A stretch of 35,810 nt of DNA from CAYQTL01 sp964420405 (GCA_964420405.1 CAYQTL010000047.1:1-35810), one strand, 5' to 3'. Positions 16,448-23,924 are shown, numbered from the stretch's first letter. Numbers and translations are program-made. The notes: generated from the letters alone by a model not told the origin.

Positions 16448-17554
16448 ATGCCTTCGACTCCTCGGGATCGAAACCAAGGCTCGCCAGACGGTTACCCACA
16501 CCGGAGCGGTCGCCGGACGAGCGCCGACCCGCTGCGGAGCCGCCTCCTCGCGGGGGCCGTCGACGACAACCTCGAGACCCTGCACAACGAGCCCCGCGGC
16601 TCGCGGCGGCGTCACCGGGAGATGTGGGCCCGGCGTCGCCGCCGCTTCCTGGGGATCTTCGCGTCGGTCGCGGCGGTGGTCGCCGCCGGCGCGGTGATCC
16701 TGGTCGCAGCGTCCGGCCCGCAGGGCGCGACGCCGGCACCGTCGCCACCGGACATGGCGGTCGCGGTTCCGGCGACGGTCGCGGAGCCGCTCGGCGAGCG
16801 TCTCGCCCGCCACCTGGCGACGGGCGCGCCGTCGACGATCCTGTCGCGGACGGTGCCGCTCGCCGTCCGCAGGGTGGTCGTGGACCCCGGGCACGGGGGC
16901 GTCGACGGCGGCACGTCGCTCGGACACGGGCTCTACGAGAAGGACCTGACACGCGACATCGCGACCCGGCTCGCGGGGCTGCTCGCCGCCCGGGGAACCG
17001 AGGCCGTCCTCACCCGCCGCGGCGACGAGGCGGTTTCACTCAGGCGACGCGCCGAGATCGCCAACCGCGCGCGGGCCGACCTGTTCGTGTCGATCCACGT
17101 CAACTGGCTTCCGGACCGCTCGGCGCGCGGCGTCGAGGTCTACTACCTGGGGACGACCGACGACCCGTTCCTGAGCCGGCTGGCCGCGTCCGAGAACGAG
17201 GGCTCCGGCTACACCGTCGCCGACACCCGCCAGCTGCTCGAAGGGATCCTGGCCGGCGTCCGCCAGGCCGAGTCGGAGCGGCTCGCCCGCTCCCTCAGCG
17301 AGTCCCTGTACTCGAATCTGCGCCGCGACAACCCCGACATCGTCGCCCGGGGCGTCATGTCCGCCCCGTTCGTGGTGCTCGTCGCCACCGACATGCCGGC
17401 CGTGCTGGCCGAGGTGGCCTGCCTGTCCAACGACCGCGAGGCGGAGCTGCTGGCGCGGCCCGCCTACCGGCAGCGCATCGCCGCAGCGCTCGCGGACGGA
17501 ATCCAGCGCTACGTCGCCAGCGCCGCCGGTCAGCCGAAGGGAACCGGGTCATGA
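16448..17554 (+). CDS. Membrane-anchored N-acetylmuramoyl-L-alanine amidase (Amidase_3)
   Basis: A 368-residue zinc amidase that cuts the bond between MurNAc and the stem peptide of peptidoglycan. Residues 1-66 are polar and Arg-rich and should be cytoplasmic. Residues 67-87 form a transmembrane helix. The Amidase_3 domain (about 140-355) is outside. Zinc and catalytic residues are intact: His149 (DPGHGG), Glu164 (YEKDLT), His217 (SIHVN) and Glu322 (LAEVACLSN). The cytoplasmic tail is unusual, since AmiA/B/C are normally fully exported. ATG at 16448 is taken; an in-frame ATG at 16436 is possible. The stop overlaps the actin gene (ATGA), so synthesis is coupled and the tail could contact the filament. 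Confidence 0.92.
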   Translation: MPSTPRDRNQGSPDGYPHRSGRRTSADPLRSRLLAGAVDDNLETLHNEPRGSRRRHREMWARRRRRFLGIFASVAAVVAAGAVILVAASGPQGATPAPSPPDMAVAVPATVAEPLGERLARHLATGAPSTILSRTVPLAVRRVVVDPGHGGVDGGTSLGHGLYEKDLTRDIATRLAGLLAARGTEAVLTRRGDEAVSLRRRAEIANRARADLFVSIHVNWLPDRSARGVEVYYLGTTDDPFLSRLAASENEGSGYTVADTRQLLEGILAGVRQAESERLARSLSESLYSNLRRDNPDIVARGVMSAPFVVLVATDMPAVLAEVACLSNDREAELLARPAYRQRIAAALADGIQRYVASAAGQPKGTGS

Positions 17555-18582
17555 GCAAGGGCAAGGACGACGTCTACGTGGGGATCGACCTCGGCACCTC
17601 GAGGTCGTCGATCTCGACCTCCGACGGCGCCAGGCACGTGGTCGAGAGCTACGTCGGGTGGCCGGTCGACATGGTCGCGCGCAAGGTGCTGAAGAGGACG
17701 GTGCTGGTCGGCGACGAGGCGATCCGGCACCGCTCGATGCTCGAGCTGCACCGGCCGCTCGAGCGCGGCCTGCTGAAGGAGGGGTCCGAGAAGGACCAGC
17801 AGGCCGTCCGCGAGCTCCTGACCCACCTCATGAAGGTGGCGGGCGTCGACGGCGCCCGCGAGGAGGGGCGGAAGGTGCGTGCGGTGGTCGGCGTGCCGGC
17901 GGAGGCGCTGCGCGTCAGCCGCCAGCGGTTGCGGGACGCCATGCGGGGGTTCGTCGACAACGTGATCATCGTGTCCGAGCCGTTCGCCGTCGCCTACGGT
18001 CTCGACCAGCTCGTCCACGCCATGGTGGTCGACGTGGGGGCGGGCACGACCGACTTTTGCGTCATGAACGGCCACTACCCCACCGAGGACGAGCAACGCA
18101 CTCTGCCGACCGCCGGCGACTGGATCGACGAGCAGCTCAAGACGCTGCTCGAGGAGCGGCACGACGGGCTCACGGTGTCGATCCACACCGTCCGACGCTG
18201 GAAGGAGGAGCACAGCTTCGTCGGCAGCCGCAACGGCCGGGTCCAGGTCGACGTGCCGATCGGCGGCAGGCCCACGACGATCGATATCACCGACGAGATG
18301 CGGACCGCCTGCGACGGTCTGGTGCCTCCGGTCGCCGAGGCGATGATCGACCTCGTCGCGGCCACCGAGCCGGAGTGGCAGGGGCCGCTCCGGCAGAACG
18401 TCATCCTGGCCGGAGGCACCTCGATCATGCCGGGCCTGCGGGAGGCGCTCGAGGCGGCCCTCGGGGAGTACGGCGGCGGCTCGGTCCGCACCGTCGACGA
18501 CCCGGTGTTCGCCGGCTCCGACGGCGGGCTCGCGCTGGCCACCGACGCGCCGAAGTCCGACTGGGAGAAGCTGCCGGCGTGA
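17551..18582 (+). CDS. MamK-type bacterial actin
   Basis: A 343-residue actin-fold ATPase expected to polymerise into cytoplasmic filaments. Phosphate-1 loop is GIDLGTSRSS (11-20), phosphate-2 is VDVGAGTTDFC (160-170), and the adenosine motif is ILAGGTSIMPGL (285-296). From memory it follows magnetosome MamK along its whole length (VSEPFAVAYGLDQLVHAMVVD, EEHSFVG, DPVFAGSDGGLALA). Glu143 and Asp161 fall at the same numbers as the MamK catalytic residues. It is shorter than DnaK and lacks an FtsA 1C domain and MreB's hydrophobic N-terminal membrane signature. It sits between two peptidoglycan hydrolases with 4-base overlaps on both sides. No mam genes are nearby, so a role in cell-envelope organisation is more likely than magnetosome alignment. 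Confidence 0.85.
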   Translation: MSKGKDDVYVGIDLGTSRSSISTSDGARHVVESYVGWPVDMVARKVLKRTVLVGDEAIRHRSMLELHRPLERGLLKEGSEKDQQAVRELLTHLMKVAGVDGAREEGRKVRAVVGVPAEALRVSRQRLRDAMRGFVDNVIIVSEPFAVAYGLDQLVHAMVVDVGAGTTDFCVMNGHYPTEDEQRTLPTAGDWIDEQLKTLLEERHDGLTVSIHTVRRWKEEHSFVGSRNGRVQVDVPIGGRPTTIDITDEMRTACDGLVPPVAEAMIDLVAATEPEWQGPLRQNVILAGGTSIMPGLREALEAALGEYGGGSVRTVDDPVFAGSDGGLALATDAPKSDWEKLPA

Positions 18583-19544
18583 CGGGCGACGGGCCTCGGA
18601 GCTGCGGCACGGTCACCACCGGGAGGACCTCGCCGACATCCGCGCCCACGTCCGCGCCCGATGGCGGAGGATGGGCGGCCGCAGGCGGCAGGCGCGGCCG
18701 GCCGCGTCCGGCGGGACCGGTCCTCTCTCTCGCCCTCGTGCTCGTCGCAGGCGTCGCGGGCGCCGCGGAGCCGCCGACGGTCGACCCCGGCCGGGTGGTG
18801 CGCTGGCCCGGCGATCCGTCGGCCGTGACGGCGTGCCTGCTCCAGGGCCAGAAGCTGGATCCGGTCGCCGGCGACTGCTGGTACCCGGTGGACCTGCTGA
18901 CGCCGCCCGGGGAGCTGGAGATCGGCCGCGTCCGGGACGGCCGGACGGAGCTGCGCACGGTGGAGGTGGCCGAGTACCCCTACCCGGTCCAGCGGCTCAC
19001 GGTCGATCCCTCCACGGTCCACCTCTCCGAGGAGGGCGCCGCCCGGGCCGCGCGGGAGGCCGCCCGCGTCGCCGAGCTGTGGCGACTCGACGGACCCCGC
19101 CGGTTCCGGCTCCCGCTCGCACCGCCTCTCGCCGACATGCCCGCCGGCGGGCGGTTCGGCAGCCGGCGGGTGTTCAACGACGTTCCGCGCAGCCCGCACT
19201 CCGGAATCGACCTCGCCGTCCCGACCGGAACCCCGGTGCTGGCGGTCGCCGACGGCGTCGTACGTCTCGCGCAGGAGCACTTCTTCGCCGGCAAGAGCGT
19301 GTTCGTCGACCACGGCGACGGCCTCGTCAGCATGTCGTTCCACCTGTCCGAGATCGACGTCTCCGAAGGGGAGACGGTCCGCCGCGGCCAGCGGATCGGA
19401 GCGGTCGGGTCGACCGGGCGGTCGACCGGGCCGCACCTCCACTTCGGGATCCGCTGGCACGGCTCGCGGGTCGACCCCCGCGACCTGCTCGCCGGCGGAG
19501 AGCCTCCGACCGCTTTCCGGGACGAGGCGCGCTCCGACGGGTAG
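18579..19544 (+). CDS. Exported LytM/M23 zinc endopeptidase
   Basis: A 321-residue peptidoglycan endopeptidase or amidase activator. A hydrophobic signal or anchor lies at 47-63 after a long Arg/Pro-rich leader. An unassigned domain (64-180) has two cysteines (86 and 100). The M23 domain (about 190-305) is complete: His207 and Asp211 in HSGID, His255, and His286-x-His288 in PHLHFG. Because all ligands are present it may be a true hydrolase, unlike EnvC or NlpD, which lack them and only activate amidases. The GTG start overlaps the actin stop (GTGA). No better in-frame start exists before the signal region. It completes the amidase-actin-peptidase chain. Confidence 0.88.
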   Translation: MTGDGPRSCGTVTTGRTSPTSAPTSAPDGGGWAAAGGRRGRPRPAGPVLSLALVLVAGVAGAAEPPTVDPGRVVRWPGDPSAVTACLLQGQKLDPVAGDCWYPVDLLTPPGELEIGRVRDGRTELRTVEVAEYPYPVQRLTVDPSTVHLSEEGAARAAREAARVAELWRLDGPRRFRLPLAPPLADMPAGGRFGSRRVFNDVPRSPHSGIDLAVPTGTPVLAVADGVVRLAQEHFFAGKSVFVDHGDGLVSMSFHLSEIDVSEGETVRRGQRIGAVGSTGRSTGPHLHFGIRWHGSRVDPRDLLAGGEPPTAFRDEARSDG

Positions 19545-19630
19545 CGCCGACCGCCGGGGAGCCGCTATCCTGGGCGGCGCGCGCCGGCGCCCCGCGCGCC
19601 ACGCGCGACGTCCATGCTCGAGGAGGGACC

Positions 19631-20686
19631 ATGACCACGCCGCGCTACTACTTCGTCGGCCCCGGCGACAAGGTCGACCTCGACTTCAAGCATCTCGGGT
19701 TCGACTACCTGACGTGTCCGTACCGGTTCGAGGCGGTGTTCGAGCACGGCGTGTGGCGCGTCCGCGGGCTGCTCGACGATCCCGTCATGGCGATCCCCGA
19801 GGGCAGCCAGTGCCTCCACTACGGCCAGCAGCTGTTCGAGGGAATGAAGGTCCAGACCTGCGCGGACGGCACGGTGGCGGCGTTCCGCCCGTTCGACAAC
19901 GCCCGTCGGATGAACGACGGCGCCGCCTACCTCCACGGCCCGCGGGTGCCCGAGGAGCTGTTCGTGCGCGGCGTCGAGGAGGTCGCGGTCGCCAACCTGC
20001 CGTATGTCCCCCCGTTCGGCACAGGGGCGGCGCTGTACGTGCGGCCCTTCTACCTCGGCATCGGCGACAACGTCGGGGTCAAGCCGGCACGTCGGTACCT
20101 GTTCCGGATCTTCGTCTCCCCGGTGGGGCCCTACTTCAAGGGCGGGTTCGGTCCCGACCAGGGCAAGGAGTTCATGGTCAGCCGGTACGACCGTGCGGCG
20201 CCTCACGGCACCGGTCACGTCAAGGCGGGCGGCAACTACGCATGCTCGTTCCACCCGGGGGCCGAGGCGAAGGCGGCCGGGTTCGCCGAGGCGCTCTACC
20301 TCGACCCCGCCGAGCACCGCTACATCGAGGAGATCGGCGCCGCCAACTTCCTCGCCTTCAAGGGGGACGCGTTGCTGACGCCGGACTCCCTCAGCGTGCT
20401 GCCCTCGATCACCCGCCGCTCGCTGGTCCGGATCGCCCGCGAGATGCTCGGGTGGCCGGTCGAGGAGCGCCGGATCGCGATCGACGAGCTGTCCGAGATC
20501 GACGCCGCGGCGTGCTGTGGCACCGCCGCCGTGATCACCTGGATCCGCGCCATCGCCGACGGCGAGCGGCGGTGGGAGTTCCCGTACGACGAGCGGTGGC
20601 GGCAGCTCTACGACACGCTCATCGGGATCCAGACCGGGACCCGCGACGACCCGTTCGGCTGGCGCCATCCGATCCCCGTGGAGTGA
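19631..20686 (+). CDS. ilvE: Branched-chain amino acid aminotransferase
   Basis: A 351-residue fold-type IV PLP aminotransferase that converts Leu, Ile and Val to and from their 2-oxo acids. Lys198 in GHVKAGGNYA binds PLP. The family segments LHYGQQLFEGMK (62-73), RPFDNARRMN (86-95) and YIEEIGAANF (231-240) are present. Length and N-terminal extension match the eukaryote-like BCAT group rather than E. coli IlvE. AGGAGG sits 5 bases before the ATG. A TATCCT hexamer at 19566-19571 may be the -10. It is followed by a strong hairpin and converges with the STAS gene. Confidence 0.92.
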   Translation: MTTPRYYFVGPGDKVDLDFKHLGFDYLTCPYRFEAVFEHGVWRVRGLLDDPVMAIPEGSQCLHYGQQLFEGMKVQTCADGTVAAFRPFDNARRMNDGAAYLHGPRVPEELFVRGVEEVAVANLPYVPPFGTGAALYVRPFYLGIGDNVGVKPARRYLFRIFVSPVGPYFKGGFGPDQGKEFMVSRYDRAAPHGTGHVKAGGNYACSFHPGAEAKAAGFAEALYLDPAEHRYIEEIGAANFLAFKGDALLTPDSLSVLPSITRRSLVRIAREMLGWPVEERRIAIDELSEIDAAACCGTAAVITWIRAIADGERRWEFPYDERWRQLYDTLIGIQTGTRDDPFGWRHPIPVE

Positions 20687-20690
20687 CGAG

Positions 20691-20720
20691 GCCCGGGATC
20701 CGGCAGGCCCGGACCCGGGC
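20691..20720 (+). terminator. Terminator-like hairpin after ilvE
   Basis: A 12-bp G/C stem (20691-20703 with 20709-20720), with one bulged A and a 5-base loop, begins 4 bases past the ilvE stop. No T-run follows. The rest of 20721-20861 shows nothing assignable. Confidence 0.5.
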
Positions 20721-20861
20721 ACGCGGACGAGTCGTTGCCGGTGCGCACCTCACCACGACGACGTGGGAGCGGCCAGGGGATCACGGGGCGTGGATGGCGG
20801 ATGGACTCCGGAGCGTCGTGACACGCCAGGAAGGCGCCGCCACTTTGTACCCCACGCCTTT

Positions 20862-21203
20862 CTAGGCGGACAGCTCGCGAATCGCCGTCTCCCGGTCGGG
20901 GAACACCGGAAAGATCTCGTCGAGCCGGGTGAGCTTGAGCAGGTTCAGCACCCGCGAGTGCGGACCCAGCAGCGCGAGCCGCCGTCCCTGCTCGGCGAAC
21001 CGCTGCAGGTACCCGACCAGCTCGCCGAGGCCGGTGGAGTCCACGTGGTCGATCTCCGACAGGTCCACCAGCACCGGGCCCCCACCTTCGGCGAGGAGCT
21101 CGCCAAGGTAGTCCGAGAAGTCCCGTGCCGACTCTCCGAGGCGGATCACACCGCGAACCGTCACCACCACCACTCCGGACTGGTCTGTACGCTCCACCTT
21201 CAT
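20862..21203 (-). CDS. STAS-domain anti-sigma factor antagonist-like protein
   Basis: A 113-residue single STAS domain. The phosphorylation loop reads HVDSTGLGEL, with Ser56 at the position phosphorylated by HPK-type anti-sigma kinases in SpoIIAA/RsbV. Such proteins bind a kinase or anti-sigma factor in partner switching. No kinase or sigma factor is in this window, so the partner is elsewhere. Its start overlaps the stop of the nucleoside phosphorylase (ATGA), an unusual coupling. The stop is TAG at 20862-20864. Confidence 0.9.
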   Translation of the reverse strand: MKVERTDQSGVVVVTVRGVIRLGESARDFSDYLGELLAEGGGPVLVDLSEIDHVDSTGLGELVGYLQRFAEQGRRLALLGPHSRVLNLLKLTRLDEIFPVFPDRETAIRELSA

Positions 21204-21928
21204 TGGCTCGGCTCCTCGTTAGCCTGCGGCGTGGAGAGAGCCGGCACGGCGCCGATGTCCTGCAGGTAGGCATGGCACGCGCGCCGGACCACCTCGGCGC
21301 CCCATTGTAGGGGGCGCTTCGCGACCACCGCAAGCAGCTTGAGCCGCTCGCGCTCGCCGTGGTCGGAGATCACCCGGACCGCCGCCCACGGCACCCCCCA
21401 CATGTCGGCCACCTGAGCCACCGCCGCGCTCTCCCAGTCCACCGCCACCAGCGAGCCGGCGGGGGCCAGCGGCGGCGGCGGGGTGGTTGGCGAGGCCAGG
21501 TGGCCCTCCCAGCACAGGACGGAGGCTGGCCGGACGCCGGGAACCGACAGCAGGTGGCGGCGCAGCTCGGGGTCGGGCTCGAACCGGTCCGGGATCTTCA
21601 CCGGAAGCTTCTCGAGCTCGGTGAGGGCGACGTCGATCACCCGCTCGGCCACCGCGAGCGTGCCGACGTCGACGCCGGGGTCGGGGCAGCCCGCGGTGCC
21701 GAAGCTGAGCAGCAGCACGGGGTCCAGGTACTGGATCGCCGCCTGGGCGGCGGCGGCGGCGGCCACCTTGCCCGGACCCGCACGGACGACCGCCAGCGGC
21801 ACGTCCCACATGTCGCCGCGGTACAGCATCCAGGAGCCCCAGGGCTCCTTCGACACCGAGCGAGCGACACCGGCGGCGGCCCGTGCCTCGAACGCGTGTG
21901 CCGCGATGACGACGACCGACTGCGTCAC
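21200..21928 (-). CDS. Nucleoside phosphorylase / MTA-SAH nucleosidase-like protein
   Basis: A 242-residue protein of the PNP/UDP phosphorylase fold. It has AGPGKVAAAAAAQ near residues 50-62, the LLLSFGTAG strand-turn around 73-81, and VDWESAAVAQVADMWGVPWAAVRVISD, which carries the catalytic glutamate and the purine-binding aspartate of the MTAN group. It should cleave a nucleoside in purine salvage, methylthioadenosine turnover or futalosine-type menaquinone synthesis. I cannot choose between these. The start is GTG. A TAAGAT (21944-21949 on the minus strand) is a likely -10. It is co-translated with the STAS protein. Confidence 0.82.
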   Translation of the reverse strand: MTQSVVVIAAHAFEARAAAGVARSVSKEPWGSWMLYRGDMWDVPLAVVRAGPGKVAAAAAAQAAIQYLDPVLLLSFGTAGCPDPGVDVGTLAVAERVIDVALTELEKLPVKIPDRFEPDPELRRHLLSVPGVRPASVLCWEGHLASPTTPPPPLAPAGSLVAVDWESAAVAQVADMWGVPWAAVRVISDHGERERLKLLAVVAKRPLQWGAEVVRRACHAYLQDIGAVPALSTPQANEEPSQ

Positions 21929-21974
21929 GACCTCTCGACCCCCATCTTACCCCGACGGTCGGCCCGCTCTCCGA

Positions 21975-22003
21975 TTGATCGCGACACGTTCCCGGGATAC
22001 CAT
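21975..22003 (+). promoter_or_regulatory. Sigma-70-type promoter
   Basis: TTGATC (21975-21980), a 17-base spacer and TACCAT (21998-22003), ending 20 bases before the ATG at 22024. A TAAGAT for the opposite gene lies at 21944-21949, so this is a divergent promoter region. Confidence 0.7.
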
Positions 22004-22023
22004 ACGACGACGGTGACGGAGTC

Positions 22024-22419
22024 ATGAGCGAGGTCAGGATCCACTCGGGCACGAGGGTCAAGCTGAAGCACTACGACGAGGGCGGCCTGCCCGCCGAGTT
22101 CGTCGGCCGGCTGCGCGAGTTCGCCCACCAGGACGACCGCATCCAGGCGGTCTTCATGTTCGAGGTCGAGCCGGAGAACCAGCCCCCCCAGCCGTCGATG
22201 GCAATCGCGGTGAAGGGCGGCCTGTTCCAGAAGAAGGACGCCGACTTCCTGCAGATCGTCGACGAGATCCAGCTGATGCTGCCGGCGACGCTGCCCCTGA
22301 ACCTCTACCGGTTCGGCGCCTCGGAGTTCCTCGCGCGGTACTGCGTCGGCAGCGTCGAGCCCGTGTACCTGCGCGACGCCGCGTGGCTCGAGAAGCAGCG
22401 CAAGCGGCTCGGCGTGTGA
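22024..22419 (+). CDS. Small SseB C-terminal-like protein
   Basis: A 131-residue cytoplasmic alpha/beta protein. The pattern of a helix (FVGRLREFAHQDDRI), a strand (QAVFMFEVE), a second strand (MAIAVKGG), a helix with VDEIQLMLP, then LPLNLYRFGASEFLARYCV and a final VEPVYLRD resembles the SseB C-terminal fold ('lPl.v..l..s.l...l....P.Y.r'). SseB was named from enhanced serine sensitivity, and its biochemical role is unknown. The resemblance is from memory and moderate. It has its own promoter and converges with the next gene. Confidence 0.65.
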   Translation: MSEVRIHSGTRVKLKHYDEGGLPAEFVGRLREFAHQDDRIQAVFMFEVEPENQPPQPSMAIAVKGGLFQKKDADFLQIVDEIQLMLPATLPLNLYRFGASEFLARYCVGSVEPVYLRDAAWLEKQRKRLGV

Positions 22420-22480
22420 GCCCTCCGGACGAACCGCCGGCGCCGCGTCCGCTCTCGGGCGACGGCCCGTCGGAGCGCGA

Positions 22481-22912
22481 TCAGAACGGCCACCACCAGG
22501 GGCGTCGGCTCGGCAGCGGCGACTCCGGGGCCGCGCGTGCAGCGTCGAGGGCACGCCGCCGCTCGTCCGGTTCCCGCTCCACCAGCAGGCAGTCGGCGGC
22601 CTCGACCTGCAGCAGCAGCTCCGGCGCCGAGTTCAGGATCACCACGTCCAGGTAGCGCTCGTCGGGCAGCACCTGCGACACGACCTCCGACACGAGGTTG
22701 AGAGCCATCCGCAGCGACCGCAGAGCGCCCGGCACCAGCCACACGAAGAGCGCCAGCTCGGGCTCGCCCTGGCCGGCGACCCGGACCTGAGGCAGGTGGG
22801 CGAACGCCACGTCGGGGCAGCGCCCGAGGCCTTCCCGCAGCTCGGCCACCAGCTCGGGTTCGAGCGGGCGGCGGGGCGGCTCGATCATCATCTCGGCCGG
22901 TGACGCGTCCAC
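22481..22912 (-). CDS. Degenerate MntA-like nucleotidyltransferase-fold protein
   Basis: A 143-residue protein. The C-terminal part (RYLDVVILNSAPELLLQVEAADCLLVEREPDER) matches the end of minimal nucleotidyltransferases ('DvvdLn.App.l...v...g.lLyer'). The position where the active site should be (GSxxxG then DxD) reads VRVAGQGEPELALFVWL, so both catalytic motifs are missing. It may be a non-catalytic scaffold or partner. No HEPN partner gene is adjacent. The start is uncertain: GTG at 22912 is taken because a TAGGAT hexamer ends 5 bases upstream, but an internal ATG at 22891 or an ATG at 23023 is possible. Confidence 0.6.
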   Translation of the reverse strand: MDASPAEMMIEPPRRPLEPELVAELREGLGRCPDVAFAHLPQVRVAGQGEPELALFVWLVPGALRSLRMALNLVSEVVSQVLPDERYLDVVILNSAPELLLQVEAADCLLVEREPDERRRALDAARAAPESPLPSRRPWWWPF

Positions 22913-23033
22913 GCCCCATCCTACCGCGGCTGCGGCTGTCGCCGGCCACGGGCCGGCGGTGGCGCTCCCGTCGCCGGCGCGGGACTGCCGGCCGCGCGAC
23001 GGCCCGGGCGGACGGGACACCACCCAGGGCTGC

Positions 23034-23039
23034 TACCAT
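23034..23039 (+). promoter_or_regulatory. Candidate leaderless -10 element of yqgE
   Basis: TACCAT ends 6 bases before the ATG at 23046. No Shine-Dalgarno is present. Confidence 0.45.
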
Positions 23040-23045
23040 GCAGTC

Positions 23046-23621
23046 ATGGCGGACGTGCCCCCCTCCCTCGCGGGCAGCCTCCTGATCGCGATGCCCACCC
23101 TGTCGGACCCCAACTTCTGGCGGTCGGTCGTGCTGGTCGGCGTCCACTCGGAGGACGACGGGGCCTTCGGGCTGGTGCTCAACCGGCCCATCGACGTCGA
23201 CCTGGCCGACATCCTCTCCGAGCTCGGCGAGGAGTCCGGCGACCGCGAGCTGCCGCCGGTGATGGCCGGCGGGCCGGTCCAGCCGCAGCAGGGGTTCGTG
23301 CTGTTCGAGCGGGACGACGCGGTGAGCGACGACAGCGCCCTTCAGGTCGGTCCATCCCTGACGGTGTCGGGGAGCTCCCAGGTCCTGTCGGACCTGGTGC
23401 ACCGCCGGATCCCCCGGCGGTACCGCCTGCTGCTCGGGTACGCCGGCTGGCACCCCGGTCAGCTCGAGCTCGAGCTCGAGGAGAACTCGTGGCTGGTGGC
23501 GCCGCTGGACCCCTCGATCGTGTTCGACGTGCCGGCCGAGGACCGCTGGGTTGCGGCGCTGCGGTCGATCGGCGTGGAGCCCGGGACGTTGGTCGACCTC
23601 GGAGACCGTCCGCCGAGCTGA
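23046..23621 (+). CDS. yqgE: YqgE/AlgH family protein
   Basis: A 191-residue member of UPF0301. Typical segments are LAGSLLIAMPTLSDPNFWRSVVLV (residues 8-31), FGLVLNRPI (42-50), MAGGPVQPQQGFVL and GYAGWHPGQLELELEENSWL. The family is widespread in Gram-negative bacteria and its biochemical role is not established, although AlgH was first linked to alginate regulation. The ATG at 23046 gives the normal N-terminus. It lacks a Shine-Dalgarno and has a TACCAT hexamer 6 bases upstream. Confidence 0.93.
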   Translation: MADVPPSLAGSLLIAMPTLSDPNFWRSVVLVGVHSEDDGAFGLVLNRPIDVDLADILSELGEESGDRELPPVMAGGPVQPQQGFVLFERDDAVSDDSALQVGPSLTVSGSSQVLSDLVHRRIPRRYRLLLGYAGWHPGQLELELEENSWLVAPLDPSIVFDVPAEDRWVAALRSIGVEPGTLVDLGDRPPS

Positions 23622-23659
23622 GGACCCTCCAGCCCGCAGCGCCGCGGACGACCACGAAC

Positions 23660-23827
23660 GACTCAGCCCGGCCGCGTGGCCGGGCTGTGATGTGAAAACC
23701 GGGAGGGTCGGTTCAGCGAATTCGGCAGGATGACAATGAATGGAATTGAAAGGCTGGCCTCAAAAAGGTAGGCCTCAATGGCAGGCTCAAGGTGGTTTGC
23801 TTTCCCGGATCCCTCCCGCTGTTGGTA
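23660..23827 (-). ncRNA. Candidate small RNA
   Basis: A predicted transcript of about 165 bases on the minus strand, starting near 23827 below a sigma-70-type promoter and ending at a perfect 9-bp hairpin. It lies in a lower-G+C stretch with no good gene. It carries three copies of a TTGAGGCC-like motif (minus strand of 23756-23763, 23771-23778 and, shortened, 23784-23790) spaced 13-15 bases. A short reading frame of about 33 codons could start upstream of the promoter's -10, so it does not explain the transcript. It could instead be a 3' extension of the glycosyltransferase message. Confidence 0.45.
23665..23686. terminator. Perfect hairpin after yqgE and the candidate small RNA
   Basis: AGCCCGGCC and GGCCGGGCT (23665-23673 with 23678-23686) form a 9-bp stem with a 4-base loop. 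It lies 43 bases past the yqgE stop on the plus strand and at the end of the candidate minus-strand RNA, so it may act on both strands. Confidence 0.6.
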
Positions 23828-23833
23828 CGAGGC

Positions 23834-23862
23834 AGTGTAACGCCAGCTTCACCGGATTGCAA
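23834..23862 (-). promoter_or_regulatory. Orphan minus-strand promoter
   Basis: TTGCAA (23857-23862), a 17-base spacer and TACACT (23834-23839), both read on the minus strand. No gene follows within the next 200 bases, only the candidate small RNA and its hairpin. An imperfect palindrome TTTTGAGA/TCTCGAAA at 23887-23907 lies just upstream and could be an operator. Confidence 0.6.
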
Positions 23863-23924
23863 CCCCTGCGACGGTGCAGCTCTCTCATTTTGAGAACACA
23901 TCTCGAAAGTGGCGGCGGCCGCAC

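Noticed and set aside
17551..18582. The actin-fold gene as MreB, FtsA or DnaK
   Set aside because: Length, absence of a 1C or substrate domain, and the MamK-like segments argue against these. A true DnaK is encoded separately at 30423-32300.
16448..19544. Magnetosome gene island
   Set aside because: Only the MamK-like actin is present. No mamA, B, E, M, O or Q homologue is in the window, and the neighbours are wall hydrolases.
23701..23830. tRNA or attachment site in the lower-G+C stretch
   Set aside because: No cloverleaf or TpsiC-like motif was found, and no integrase is nearby.
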